Of a DNA stretch of 51,788 nucleotides, positions 22,491 through 31,550 are shown in pieces. The stretch lies in contig DAHWGX010000044.1 in the NCBI GenBank assembly GCA_027335985.1, forward strand, positions 1-51,788, read 5' to 3'. The position numbers and the translations under genes were made by a program. The notes beneath the pieces were generated by a model. That model ran no database searches and was not told the origin of the DNA. It was given only the letters and a program-made list of their open reading frames with translations. The DNA comes from Nitrospirota bacterium (GTDB lineage: Bacteria; Nitrospirota_A; Leptospirillia; Leptospirillales; Leptospirillaceae). Position 1 is the first letter of the stretch. The number at the start of each line of letters is the position of its first letter.

Positions 22491-25346
22491 GTGGAATTCA
22501 AGAATACGCTGAACCTGCCCAAAACCGACTTCCCCATGAAGGCCGACCTTCCGAAAAAAGAACCGGACTACCTCTCCGTATGGACAGGGGAGAATCTCTA
22601 TGAAAAGGTGAAAAAGGAAACGGAATCCAGGCCCCTCTTCGTCCTGCACGACGGTCCTCCCTATGCCAACGGCCATCTCCATATGGGCCATGCGATGAAC
22701 AAGATTTTGAAGGACATCATCAACCGGGTCGCCCTCAAAAAAGGGTTCAGGATCTCGTATGTTCCGGGTTGGGATTGCCATGGGTTGCCGATCGAACACA
22801 AGGTTCTCAAAGACATGGGGAAAAAAAGAAGCGATCTCTCCGCCCTGGAAATCCGGAAAAAATGCAGGGAGTCGGCCACACTCTATTCTGAAATTCAAAA
22901 AAAAGAATTCATCCGGATGGGTATTATCGGGGATTTTGATCACCCCTATCTGACGATGGCCTTCGCCTACGAAGCGGAGATCCTCCGCTCCCTCGAACGC
23001 ATGAACAGTCAAGGACGCGTCTACAAGGGGGAAAAACCGGTCCTCTGGTGCGGAATCTGCGAAACGGCCCTGGCCGATGCCGAGGTCGAATACGCCCCCC
23101 ACAAATCCCCCTCCGTGACCGTTCTGTTCGCGAGAGAGGAAGGGGGAGAGAAGACATACTATCCCATATGGACGACAACCCCCTGGACCCTTCCGGCAAA
23201 CCAGGCCGTTGCCGTCAATCCGGAAATCCGTTACACGATCCTTGCTCTTACCCACGACACGCTGAACCTCGAAAAGGGATCCCGCCTCATCATCGCGGAG
23301 GAAATCCTGACCCGACTGCAAAAACAGAACATCTCCCCCTGGAAGGAGATCCTGGGTGTCTCGAAGATCCGGGAGTCGAAATCCGGCGCAGAGCTCATGG
23401 CCGAATTTCCGCGCCTGATACATCCTTTTATCCCCGGCAAGACAGTTCCGCTCGTTGCCGGAAATTTTGTCCAGACAGACCAGGGAACCGGTCTGGTCCA
23501 TATCGCTCCCGGCCATGGGGAAGAAGACTTCGATGTGGGCCGCGCGAACAATCTCGCCAGTGAAACCCCCGTCACCGGGAAGGGCCGCTTCGGAACTGCC
23601 ATCGCCTTCATCGACGCCGACTGGGTGGGGCTAAAAATCCTCGATGCCGCCCCCCAAGTAATCGCCCTTCTCGAAAGGACCCGGACACTGCTCCACCAGG
23701 AAGTCCTCGAACACTCCTATCCCCATTGCTGGAGATGCAAGAATCCCGTTTTCTACCGCGCGACGTCCCAGTGGTTTCTTTCGCTTGAAACCGGAGATTT
23801 GCGCGAAAAAACGCTCCAGGCCATTGGCGATATCTCCTGGATACCGGAGAAAGGGGAAAACAGAATCCGAGGAATGATCGAAACCAGGCCGGACTGGTGC
23901 CTTTCGAGACAACGCGCCTGGGGGGTTCCGATTCCCGCCTTCTCCTGCAACCAATGCGGGAAGTGCACACTGGAAAGCTCTTTCATCCGGAAAATCGCCG
24001 ACCGGACCGAAGGGGAGGGCGTCGATTTCTGGTTCGACCCTGATAACCGAAGCTCCCTTCTTGAGGGTGTCCGGTGTCCGGCTTGCAATGGAACAGACCT
24101 GTCACTCGAGGAGGACATTCTCGATGTCTGGTTCGACTCGGGAGTCAGCCATGAGGCCGTTCTCAAAAAAAGGACGGATCTGGCGTGGCCGGCAGACCTC
24201 TATCTCGAAGGATCGGACCAGCATCGCGGATGGTTCCACTCCTCTCTGCTGACCTCCATGGCGCTCGAAGGATCGCCCCCGTACCGTTCGGTTCTGACCC
24301 ACGGATTCGTGGTCGACGGCCAGGGAAAGAAGATGGCCAAAACCCTGGGAAATGTCATCGCTCCGTCCGAGATCATCGACAAGTACGGAGCGGATGTCCT
24401 GAGGCTCTGGGTAGCGGCATCGGACTACCAGGAAGACACCCGCCTCTCGCTTGAGATCATGAATAACCTGGTGGACGGCTACCGGAAAATCCGCAACACC
24501 TTCCGGTATATGCTGAGCAACCTCTACGACTATCCGGAAAAAGAGGCTCTCCCGGATTCGCCGGAGATTCTCGATCGGTGGATACTCTCGGTCTGGGAAC
24601 GGACGAAGGCGACGATCCTGGAAGCCTACGACCACCACAGATTTGCCCAGATCATCCAGACACTGAACCATTTCTGCTCGATTTCCCTTTCCGCCCAGTA
24701 TTTCGACATGATCAAGGACCGATTGTATGCGGAGGAGGCGGGAGGCGCCCTTCGACGAAACACTCAGGGAACAATCGCCCGGATTCAGGAGGAGCTCTCG
24801 GCCATCATCCACCCCCTCCTCCCCTTCACCACGACCGAGATCCTCCATCATGCGAAGCAGAACGCGGCAACCTCTCTCCTCGAAACATCGGTGGGGATTC
24901 TCGTGAAATCCTTCCCGGCAGTAGACCCCAGGAGGATCGACCAAAACCTGGAGGAGAAGATCGATACTCTTCTCGGCCTGCGCGCCATACTGGGAAAACT
25001 CACCGACGACCTCAAGAAGGAAAAGCGTGTAGGAAGCACACTCGAGCTCCATATGAGAATTACGGGGGATCCAGGAGGGTTCAATTCGGACCAGTGGCCC
25101 GACGATTTTTTTGAGACATTTTTCATCGTGTCGAAATTTTCCTGGGAGAAACCAGGGGACCTCCTGGATCATGGCCAGGTCCTCGCCCGTGCGGAAGGCC
25201 CGGCACCCGGTACGACCATCGCACTCCTCCACGCCCCAGGAGACAAGTGCGAGCGCTGCTGGCTAAGAAAAATCACAACGGGAAAAAATCCTGAAAACCG
25301 TCCCGTATGCACCCGGTGCCACAGGGTACTCCAGGGGATCGAGTGA
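22491..25346 (+). CDS. ileS: Isoleucyl-tRNA synthetase
   Basis: Charges tRNA-Ile with isoleucine (951 aa). The HIGH-type motif is HMGH in YANGHLHMGH near residue 60. The connective/editing domain contains TTTPWTLPAN. The KMSKS loop reads KMAKT in KKMAKTLGN. The C-terminal zinc finger keeps paired cysteines (CERC and CTRC). The start is GTG 22491 with AAGGAG upstream. It is a bacterial-type IleRS, divergent from tRNA-Val and 38 nt before lspA. Confidence 0.95.
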   Translation: MEFKNTLNLPKTDFPMKADLPKKEPDYLSVWTGENLYEKVKKETESRPLFVLHDGPPYANGHLHMGHAMNKILKDIINRVALKKGFRISYVPGWDCHGLPIEHKVLKDMGKKRSDLSALEIRKKCRESATLYSEIQKKEFIRMGIIGDFDHPYLTMAFAYEAEILRSLERMNSQGRVYKGEKPVLWCGICETALADAEVEYAPHKSPSVTVLFAREEGGEKTYYPIWTTTPWTLPANQAVAVNPEIRYTILALTHDTLNLEKGSRLIIAEEILTRLQKQNISPWKEILGVSKIRESKSGAELMAEFPRLIHPFIPGKTVPLVAGNFVQTDQGTGLVHIAPGHGEEDFDVGRANNLASETPVTGKGRFGTAIAFIDADWVGLKILDAAPQVIALLERTRTLLHQEVLEHSYPHCWRCKNPVFYRATSQWFLSLETGDLREKTLQAIGDISWIPEKGENRIRGMIETRPDWCLSRQRAWGVPIPAFSCNQCGKCTLESSFIRKIADRTEGEGVDFWFDPDNRSSLLEGVRCPACNGTDLSLEEDILDVWFDSGVSHEAVLKKRTDLAWPADLYLEGSDQHRGWFHSSLLTSMALEGSPPYRSVLTHGFVVDGQGKKMAKTLGNVIAPSEIIDKYGADVLRLWVAASDYQEDTRLSLEIMNNLVDGYRKIRNTFRYMLSNLYDYPEKEALPDSPEILDRWILSVWERTKATILEAYDHHRFAQIIQTLNHFCSISLSAQYFDMIKDRLYAEEAGGALRRNTQGTIARIQEELSAIIHPLLPFTTTEILHHAKQNAATSLLETSVGILVKSFPAVDPRRIDQNLEEKIDTLLGLRAILGKLTDDLKKEKRVGSTLELHMRITGDPGGFNSDQWPDDFFETFFIVSKFSWEKPGDLLDHGQVLARAEGPAPGTTIALLHAPGDKCERCWLRKITTGKNPENRPVCTRCHRVLQGIE

Positions 25347-25373
25347 GTCGCCGGGCCATACGGACCCGATTTA

Positions 25374-25382
25374 TGATATAAT
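25374..25382 (+). promoter_or_regulatory. Extended -10 promoter element before lspA
   Basis: TGATATAAT is a perfect extended -10 (TGnTATAAT). No good -35 is seen, which is normal for this promoter class. It predicts a transcription start near 25389, downstream of the first possible lspA start codon. Confidence 0.5.
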
Positions 25383-25384
25383 TT

Positions 25385-25945
25385 TTGTCGAGGTTGCAGG
25401 TCCCCATCGGACGCCTGCCTCCAATCAAAAGGGGATGGCCGATCAAAAATTCATGGCTCTTTTACGGATTGACGGGGGCGGGCCTGTTCGCTCTCGACCA
25501 GGCAAGCAAGTATTATGTCCTTTCAAAAATTCCGATCGGAACCGACACCGACGTCATTCCCCATTTTTTCCGGATCGTGTCCGTGAGGAACACCGGGATC
25601 GTGTTCGGCCTCTTTTCACAGACCCAAAACGAATCCCATCAGGGAGGGTTCATCCTCTTTACCGCGCTGGCCCTGTTCGCGATTCTTTACTACAGCCATA
25701 AAAAGAAAGTGACGGGATCTCCTGAATTCTACCCGCTCGCCCTCATCCTCGGGGGAGCGTCGGGAAATCTTCTCGACAGGATCCTTCATGGGCGTGTCAT
25801 CGACTTTCTCGACTTCTATGTCAGAGACTATCATTGGCCCGCCTTCAATATTGCCGACTCCGGGATCGTGGTGGGAGTCGGCCTTCTGCTCTTTCTCCAG
25901 TGGGGGGAGGAGCAAAAACAAAAAAGGGCAACCGTTGAACACTGA
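25385..25945 (+). CDS. lspA: Lipoprotein signal peptidase LspA
   Basis: Inner-membrane aspartyl protease that cleaves the signal peptide of diacylglyceryl-modified prolipoproteins. Four membrane segments and the motifs RNTGIVFGL, GNLLDRILHGRVIDF and FNIADSG are present, with both catalytic Asp. The 5' end is uncertain. The longest frame (186 aa) starts at TTG 25385, but that codon precedes the predicted transcription start. TTG 25394 would leave a very short leader. The family normally begins a few residues before WLFYGL, where the only candidate is ATC at 25442, seven bases after AAAGGGG. Confidence 0.88.
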   Translation: MSRLQVPIGRLPPIKRGWPIKNSWLFYGLTGAGLFALDQASKYYVLSKIPIGTDTDVIPHFFRIVSVRNTGIVFGLFSQTQNESHQGGFILFTALALFAILYYSHKKKVTGSPEFYPLALILGGASGNLLDRILHGRVIDFLDFYVRDYHWPAFNIADSGIVVGVGLLLFLQWGEEQKQKRATVEH

Positions 25946-25991
25946 TGTTTCACCGTCCATCATGATAAAAAGAGCTTAGGAGGAGATCGGC

Positions 25992-26897
25992 ATGGAACCC
26001 ACCTCAAAAAGCCGTATCACCCGTATCCAGTTGGCTCTCGAAAACAATGAATGGCTCAAGGCCTTCCATCTTTCTGAGTCCGCCATCAAGGACGAGCCGG
26101 AAGTTCTCCCCTTCCGCTACCTTATGACCGATGCGCTGATCCAGGGGGGACGTCTGGACGAAGCCCTTAAACGGGTCTCCGAATGGCGGGAATCGAATGC
26201 CAACGACCGGAAGCTCGGGATATATGCCCTGCATCTCCTCATCTACTTCAAGAAGTTCGAGGAGGCTGAGACACTGGGCAACACCCTGATCGAAGGGTGT
26301 CAGAACATTATCGAAAAAAGGGACATCCTGCTACATCTCGCCTTCGCGGCCCATGGACTTTCGGACCCGAAGCGTGCCGTGCTCCTTCTCAACGACCTGA
26401 TTCAGGAGGACCCGCTCAACACAGACGCCTATGAAACGATCGGAAAAATCTACTTCGAGCATGCCCGATTCGAAGAAGCCGAGCGCTACTTCCTTGCTCT
26501 GACCGACATCGACCCACTCCACCCTCGGGTTCACCAGCTCCTGGGCTTGCTCTATTCGGAGCAAGGGAAATGGGACGAAGCGATCATGGAACTCGAGGAG
26601 GCAATCGAAATCGAACCCAGTGACGAAACGATGAGGGAATTGGGATGGACCCTCAACATGGTCGGAGACAGGGACGGGGCAATCAGCGTCCTTGAAGAAG
26701 CCCTGGACATGAATCCGATGAATCTACAGGCACGAATCGACCTGGGAACGATCTACATGGACCAGGAGGACTACGACCGCGCCATCAATGAATGGAAGAT
26801 CGCACAGAAGCAGGATCCTGGTAACACAACGATCAAATCCTTCCTGGATAAAGCGCGGGAGAAAGTTGAAAAGGATCGATCCGTCAGTCGGCATTGA
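25992..26897 (+). CDS. Tetratricopeptide-repeat protein
   Basis: Cytoplasmic-looking protein (301 aa) without signal peptide, made almost wholly of TPR helices. The clearest repeats are about 34 residues apart in the second half (segments starting DAYETIGKIYFEHARFEEAE, RVHQLLGLLYSEQGKWDEA and QARIDLGTIYMDQEDYDRA). TPR arrays bind other proteins; the partner cannot be told from sequence. AGGAGGAGA lies before the ATG, a strong ribosome-binding site. It lies between lspA and rluD. Confidence 0.8.
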   Translation: MEPTSKSRITRIQLALENNEWLKAFHLSESAIKDEPEVLPFRYLMTDALIQGGRLDEALKRVSEWRESNANDRKLGIYALHLLIYFKKFEEAETLGNTLIEGCQNIIEKRDILLHLAFAAHGLSDPKRAVLLLNDLIQEDPLNTDAYETIGKIYFEHARFEEAERYFLALTDIDPLHPRVHQLLGLLYSEQGKWDEAIMELEEAIEIEPSDETMRELGWTLNMVGDRDGAISVLEEALDMNPMNLQARIDLGTIYMDQEDYDRAINEWKIAQKQDPGNTTIKSFLDKAREKVEKDRSVSRH

Positions 26898-26973
26898 GAT
26901 AATCCGGCAAAAATCCAAAGGGTTATCCGCTTCCGAGGGTGATGATCCGGAATCACTGGATCGGGGCTGCCGC

Positions 26974-27897
26974 ATGTTCCAGGTCGATCCGGGAGAATCA
27001 AAAAAAAGGCTCGATCAATATCTTGCCCAGAAGTGTCTCCCTTTTTCGCGTTCCCGGATACAGAGAATCATCGACGAAGGTCTCGTCACGGTCAATGGGG
27101 CAGAAGAGGCTGCCTCATACAAGATCCGGGGGGGAGACCTTATCACTGTCCTCATTCCGCCCCCGGCCCCGAGCGCTGACAACCCCGAACAGATGGACCT
27201 CAACATCGTCTACGAGGACGAGACTCTCCTCGTCATCAACAAACCACCCAAGCTCGTGGTCCATCCCGCCCCCGGCCACCGCTCGGGAACACTCCTGAAC
27301 GGCCTTCTCGGCCACCTCCTGAAAGAAACCCCTCCGGACAACGAGGAAGGTCCTCCTAGGGCTGGACTGGTCCACAGGCTGGATCAGGACACCTCCGGAT
27401 TGATGGTGGTGGGGAAAACACCAGAGGTCCTCGATCACCTGATGGGACAGTTCAAGGACCGACAGGTTTCAAAAAGCTACATCGCCCTCGTCATCGGTGT
27501 CCCCCCCTCAAAAAGGGGGACGATCGACGCCCCCATCGGACGATCAAGCGGAGACAGGAAGAAATTCGCGGTGACGGCTTCGGGTAAACCTTCCCTGACA
27601 CGGTACAGGATCATGAAGACCTATAGGGAGGGATATTCTCTCGTGGACATTACATTATTGACGGGACGGACACACCAGATCAGGGTACATTTTCAGCATC
27701 TGGGGTATCCTTTGGCCGGAGATCCGGTCTACCGGAAAAGAGGCGGGAAGGAAGAGACGCAATTCCCGAGGATCATGCTGCATGCCGCGCGGCTGGGTTT
27801 CACCCATCCGGTCACCGGAGAGGAAATGGCATTCTCCTCCCCGATTCCGGAAGATATGCAGGGGGCGATCGATACCCTGACCGAAACTGCCCCGTAG
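26974..27897 (+). CDS. rluD: Ribosomal large-subunit pseudouridine synthase, RluD family
   Basis: Predicted 23S rRNA pseudouridine synthase (307 aa). It has an N-terminal S4 domain (RLDQYLAQKCLPFSRSRIQ region, residues 12-70), then the catalytic motif HRLDQDTSGLMVV with the nucleophilic Asp, and LTGRTHQIRVHF. The frame continues upstream to 26788, overlapping the TPR gene, but ATG 26974 with GGGG about seven bases before it gives the family length. RluC/RluA-type specificity cannot be excluded. It converges with the DUF1015 gene. Confidence 0.85.
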   Translation: MFQVDPGESKKRLDQYLAQKCLPFSRSRIQRIIDEGLVTVNGAEEAASYKIRGGDLITVLIPPPAPSADNPEQMDLNIVYEDETLLVINKPPKLVVHPAPGHRSGTLLNGLLGHLLKETPPDNEEGPPRAGLVHRLDQDTSGLMVVGKTPEVLDHLMGQFKDRQVSKSYIALVIGVPPSKRGTIDAPIGRSSGDRKKFAVTASGKPSLTRYRIMKTYREGYSLVDITLLTGRTHQIRVHFQHLGYPLAGDPVYRKRGGKEETQFPRIMLHAARLGFTHPVTGEEMAFSSPIPEDMQGAIDTLTETAP

Positions 27898-27912
27898 CGC
27901 CGCACTGGCCCG

Positions 27913-29196
27913 TTACAGGGTCGCCATCACCATCCCGGTGAGCGGTTTCGGATAAAAGTAGGTGGATTTCTGGGGCATAAGCTCCCCTCGCAAGGAGACT
28001 TCCTCGATCACCTTGGCCGCAACGGGCCGAATGAAGAACCCAAGGGGGTACTCCCGGTTAGTGAAGACCTTCTCTAAAACGGAAGGAGCCGACTTGTCGT
28101 ACCGCAAAAGATCCTCGGTCCTGATACGCTCCGGGGTGATTCCGAGGATCGCAGAGAGAACGGCTTCCTGAAGCCAATAGGTGTCGAGTCCCTTGACCCC
28201 ATCGCCCCGCTCGACCTTGAGACGGCAAACGAGGAGCTCCTGGGTATCGCGCACCGCCACACCGATGACGGTTTCCGCCGGGGATGATTCCCGAAGAGCC
28301 GCAAGGAACCGATCGGATTCGGCAGCCGGGAAGCGGGTGATCGTCGAACGTCCCTCAAGGGCCGACAGAAAGGACGCGAGCCCCCCGGAGGACAGATTTC
28401 GGACAAGCCGGTGCGTCGGAAGAACGGATAGATTCTCGTCTTCAAGAGCCGCGAGAAAGACGGTGACGAATTCATAAGGGGCACTCGGGTTGGGTGACGA
28501 CTCGAGAGACCGGCGGTAGTTCCGGTAGGCGAGATAGGTTTCATAGCGGTGGTGGCCGTCAGCGATGAAGAGTGATTTTCTGGCGAAGGATCTCACAACC
28601 GCGTCGAGAGTGGCCCTGTCCGTAACCGCAGAAAGCGTATGAACAACCCCGTCTCCATCTGTCGACCGGAATCGTTCCTTGGCCATCTTTTCAAGCAGAC
28701 CCATGATTTCCCGGTCGGCATCGGGATACAGAAGATAAATCTGGCTGAAGGAGCACGCCGTCGCCTTGAAAAGGGCCATTCGGTCTTCCTTGGGCCCCTG
28801 CAGAGTCCGCTCATGCGGATAGACGATCTTCTTCTCCCATTCCTCGAGCCGGATTCGACCGACAAACCCGCGAATCGTCCGGTCTGTGGTGGTAAGGGGA
28901 TCACGGAAGGTCATGGAATAGGGATAAAGAGCCGGATATTCGTCAATCTTGAGGACACCCGAAGATATCATTCTGTCGAGATCCTTACGGGCCCTGGTGT
29001 ATCGGTTGTCTTCCGGGGTTTCCGGATCCGGGGGAATCGGAAGCTCGAGACGGATAACATTGTCCGGATTCTTGTCGTAGAAGGCCTTCTGGGCTTCCTT
29101 CGAGATAATGTCGTAAGGTGGAGTGGTCAACCGGTCCATGGACGGTTTCAGAGAATCCGCGTAAACCAGCCCTTTAAAGGGAATCAGATCTGCCAA
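27913..29196 (-). CDS. DUF1015 family protein
   Basis: Conserved protein of unknown function (427 aa). It has the family hallmarks PPYDII near residues 27-32, YPHERTL-x-GPKEDR and FIADGHHRYET. Members often sit near serine metabolism or HPr-related genes, but here the neighbour is a polyprenyl synthase. The start is TTG 29196 with GGAGG five bases upstream. No signal peptide or membrane segment is visible. Confidence 0.85.
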   Translation of the reverse strand: MADLIPFKGLVYADSLKPSMDRLTTPPYDIISKEAQKAFYDKNPDNVIRLELPIPPDPETPEDNRYTRARKDLDRMISSGVLKIDEYPALYPYSMTFRDPLTTTDRTIRGFVGRIRLEEWEKKIVYPHERTLQGPKEDRMALFKATACSFSQIYLLYPDADREIMGLLEKMAKERFRSTDGDGVVHTLSAVTDRATLDAVVRSFARKSLFIADGHHRYETYLAYRNYRRSLESSPNPSAPYEFVTVFLAALEDENLSVLPTHRLVRNLSSGGLASFLSALEGRSTITRFPAAESDRFLAALRESSPAETVIGVAVRDTQELLVCRLKVERGDGVKGLDTYWLQEAVLSAILGITPERIRTEDLLRYDKSAPSVLEKVFTNREYPLGFFIRPVAAKVIEEVSLRGELMPQKSTYFYPKPLTGMVMATL

Positions 29197-29234
29197 GAAT
29201 GCCTCCGTTTTGAGGGGACAGGATTGATCCCGGG

Positions 29235-30233
29235 TTACATGTCCCGGGCGATGACAAAGTCGGAAAGAGCCAACAGGTGCTGTCGGGCCGGAGAGTCCGG
29301 AAAGGCGGACAAATTATCCTGGGCCAGCCGGGTAAACTCCCTGGCCCTGGAAAGGGAATATTCGATCGAGCCGGTTTCGCGCATCAGGGAAAGAACCTCT
29401 TCAAGATCCTCGTTCCGTGATACCCCGGAACCAATCTTGGATTGCAGGAGGGGCCGTACCGATGAAGGCGCATTCGCAAGACAGTGAATCAGGGGAAGCG
29501 TCATCTTCCCTTCGGCCAGATCGCGGCCCAGGGTCTTCCCGAGGCGTTCGACGCTGGCCATGTAGTCCAGGGCGTCATCGGCGACCTGAAAGGCCATGCC
29601 AACGAAATATCCGAACTGTTCAAGGGCATTTTTACCGGACTCCGGAACCTCTCCAAGAATCCCTCCAAGACGGCAGGTGCTCGCAGTGAGGGTCGCCGTC
29701 TTGCAGGCTGCCACCGTGAAATAGTCCTCCTCGGAGGCCGAAAGGTTCCGGTCGAGGAAGAGCTCGAGGATTTCACCCTCGGACATTTTCTTGCAGGCGA
29801 GGGTCAGAGAGTCATTGACCTCGTCGTTGTGAAGCCCCATGGCAAGCCAGAGGGAGTTGGCATAGAGAAAATCACCCACCAGAATGGCGGGCTGATTTCC
29901 CCATCGCTGATGGGCGGCGGGCTTTCCCCTCCGAAGTTCAGCGCTATCGACGACATCATCGTGGAGAAGGGTCGCCGTATGGATCATCTCGACGACAGCC
30001 GCGAGCAGGATGGAGGCATCCCCTTCCGATTGGCAAAGCCGTGAGGAAATGATCATCAGGAGAGGCCGAAGCCGCTTCCCTCCCCCACTCACGATATAGG
30101 AGGTCATTTCGCTGGCCAGGGGAAGAACATCCTTCAGGATGAGGCGAAGCCGCTCCTCCACCGCCTCCATCTGAGCCTGATAGGCGGACCATATCGTGTT
30201 GACGCCGGTTGTCATAAGTGGATTCATGCTCAT
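29235..30233 (-). CDS. ispB: Polyprenyl diphosphate synthase (octaprenyl/heptaprenyl type)
   Basis: Trans-prenyltransferase (332 aa from ATG 30233) that extends farnesyl diphosphate to the long side chain of a respiratory quinone. The first Asp-rich motif is LLHDDVVDSAELRRG and the second is FQVADDALDY; GGGKRLRP precedes them. Chain length is not readable with certainty. In-frame ATGs lie at 30233, 30227 and 30215, and a TTG at 30263. The TTG lies inside the -35 of a good promoter, so one of the ATGs is more likely. Confidence 0.88.
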   Translation of the reverse strand: MSMNPLMTTGVNTIWSAYQAQMEAVEERLRLILKDVLPLASEMTSYIVSGGGKRLRPLLMIISSRLCQSEGDASILLAAVVEMIHTATLLHDDVVDSAELRRGKPAAHQRWGNQPAILVGDFLYANSLWLAMGLHNDEVNDSLTLACKKMSEGEILELFLDRNLSASEEDYFTVAACKTATLTASTCRLGGILGEVPESGKNALEQFGYFVGMAFQVADDALDYMASVERLGKTLGRDLAEGKMTLPLIHCLANAPSSVRPLLQSKIGSGVSRNEDLEEVLSLMRETGSIEYSLSRAREFTRLAQDNLSAFPDSPARQHLLALSDFVIARDM

Positions 30234-30263
30234 AAGATAAGCTTCACCCGTGATGATTGTCAA
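30234..30263 (-). promoter_or_regulatory. Sigma-70 promoter before the polyprenyl synthase
   Basis: On the minus strand a perfect TTGACA (30258-30263), 18 bases and TATCTT (30234-30239) lie in the gap after the VOC gene. The predicted start point falls at or close to the ATG cluster 30215-30233, so the leader would be very short or absent. Confidence 0.5.
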
Positions 30264-30277
30264 GGAAGACGGGCCCT

Positions 30278-30664
30278 TCAGGGCTCCATTCCAGCATGGT
30301 AGACAGTCACTTCGATCCAGTGCCCGTCCGGATCCTGAAAATAAAGGGACCGAGAAACTCCATGATCGTCGAGACTGAAGGGAATCGCCGAGGACTCAAG
30401 CTCCGCGAGGGCCCGGCCAAAGGCCTCTTCATCTGTCCGGAAGCAGAAATGCCTCACGGTGGGAGGACTCGTTTCAGGGAGTCCGCCTCCATTGGACAGA
30501 AGAGCAATGCAGGTCCCTCCGGCGCAGAGAAAAGCCGGTTCTGTCCCCCACTCCTTCTCGAACCGCCGTTCAAGCCCGAACATGGTCCGGTACCAGCGGA
30601 TCGACCGCTCCATGTCGGAGACTGGTATGGCCACATGGTCAAGCCCGGAAACTCGGATCATCAT
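30278..30664 (-). CDS. VOC (glyoxalase/bleomycin-resistance) family protein
   Basis: Small metal-dependent fold (128 aa) with paired beta-alpha-beta-beta-beta modules. LDHVAIPVSDMERSIRWYRT opens the first module, VRHFCFRT opens the second and YFQDPDGHWIEVTVY ends it; the His and Glu positions would bind metal. The substrate is unknown; lactoylglutathione lyase and related dioxygenase or resistance functions are all possible. It starts 5 nt after the outer-membrane-type gene. Confidence 0.78.
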   Translation of the reverse strand: MMIRVSGLDHVAIPVSDMERSIRWYRTMFGLERRFEKEWGTEPAFLCAGGTCIALLSNGGGLPETSPPTVRHFCFRTDEEAFGRALAELESSAIPFSLDDHGVSRSLYFQDPDGHWIEVTVYHAGMEP

Positions 30665-30669
30665 TCCGC

Positions 30670-31416
30670 TCAGAAAAGGGTGATATACCCGATCTTGACG
30701 GGTACGAGCGCCATGGAAGAGGACGACAGGCCCGCCCCCGAAAAGGGGCCCGACTGATTTTCATAGTCGATCTCGAAAAAAACGCCCTGGTGTTTAACGG
30801 TTCCGAACGGAATCATGATGCCGGGCCCAACCCGGAAGGCAAAGCCCGTCGTCCCGACCCCCATTCCGTTACTGGCCGTCGATGAGTTGAAGGCCGGTCC
30901 GAAGGCAAACTCGAGGTAGGGAACGATATTGATCGGGTTGTTCGCCACCGTCATCGGAAACCCGCCTCCGTTGGCGAAAAAGTACTGGGCTCCGATCAGA
31001 ACCGGAACGTTGGTGTCGTTGCCGAAAGCGTGGACCGAGATGCTGGCAGTCAGGGCAAGGTTCTTGTAAACCGTATACCCCCCTTCGATTCCCACCAGAA
31101 AGCCCGTCCCGAGCCCTTCGTTTCCGATCGCCCCCGTGACCGTCGGCCCGCTGGCCGGGACGAACCCGATATCGGCCTGAAAGAGGATCTGGCCCGGGGC
31201 ACCGAGCGGGTTGACCGATTCCGAGGGAGAGACGTCAGCCTGCCCAGAAAAGTCTGGGAGTCCGTCCTGGTTGTCGATATCGACCGCCCAGGCGGAGCCA
31301 GATCCGGGGAAAGAGAAAAGAATGAAAATCAGGAAAAAAGCAGCCGCACCAGAAAAGAGTCGGGATGCACCAGAGGGAGACACTCCCTCGACGGCCGGCC
31401 CTGGCGTCTGGCTCAT
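30670..31416 (-). CDS. Putative outer-membrane beta-barrel protein
   Basis: Exported protein (248 aa) that I cannot assign to a named family. From ATG 31416 there is a long polar N-region, a hydrophobic core (AAAFFLIFILFSF, near residues 20-32) and an AWA-type cleavage site. The mature part is rich in Gly, Ser and alternating aromatic/hydrophobic residues, and it ends in GYITLF with a terminal Phe, the usual barrel-assembly signal. The frame is open upstream; TTG 31428 or earlier starts are possible. VOC follows after 5 nt. Confidence 0.6.
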   Translation of the reverse strand: MSQTPGPAVEGVSPSGASRLFSGAAAFFLIFILFSFPGSGSAWAVDIDNQDGLPDFSGQADVSPSESVNPLGAPGQILFQADIGFVPASGPTVTGAIGNEGLGTGFLVGIEGGYTVYKNLALTASISVHAFGNDTNVPVLIGAQYFFANGGGFPMTVANNPINIVPYLEFAFGPAFNSSTASNGMGVGTTGFAFRVGPGIMIPFGTVKHQGVFFEIDYENQSGPFSGAGLSSSSMALVPVKIGYITLF

Positions 31417-31487
31417 ATTTTCCTGCAAAGAACTCCTCCCCTGGCACGTGACACCCGCCGCCCTCAAGATCTTGCCGCGAACAGCCA

Positions 31488-31496
31488 TGTTATAAT
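31488..31496 (+). promoter_or_regulatory. Extended -10 promoter before the nitrilase-family gene
   Basis: TGTTATAAT is a perfect extended -10, with no convincing -35. The predicted start near 31503 coincides with a 10-nt palindrome ATGCTAGCAT (31503-31512), which could be an operator. Confidence 0.5.
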
Positions 31497-31550
31497 CGCC
31501 CCATGCTAGCATGAGTGAATTGAAACGACAATCATCCGGGGACTGACAGA

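Noticed and set aside
22461..23516. About 351-codon open frame opposite ileS
   Set aside because: Same reason: a shadow frame on the opposite strand of a highly conserved gene.
31446..31452. CACGTG near 31446 as a second parS
   Set aside because: Only the central hexamer fits; the flanks lack the TGTT and AACA arms.
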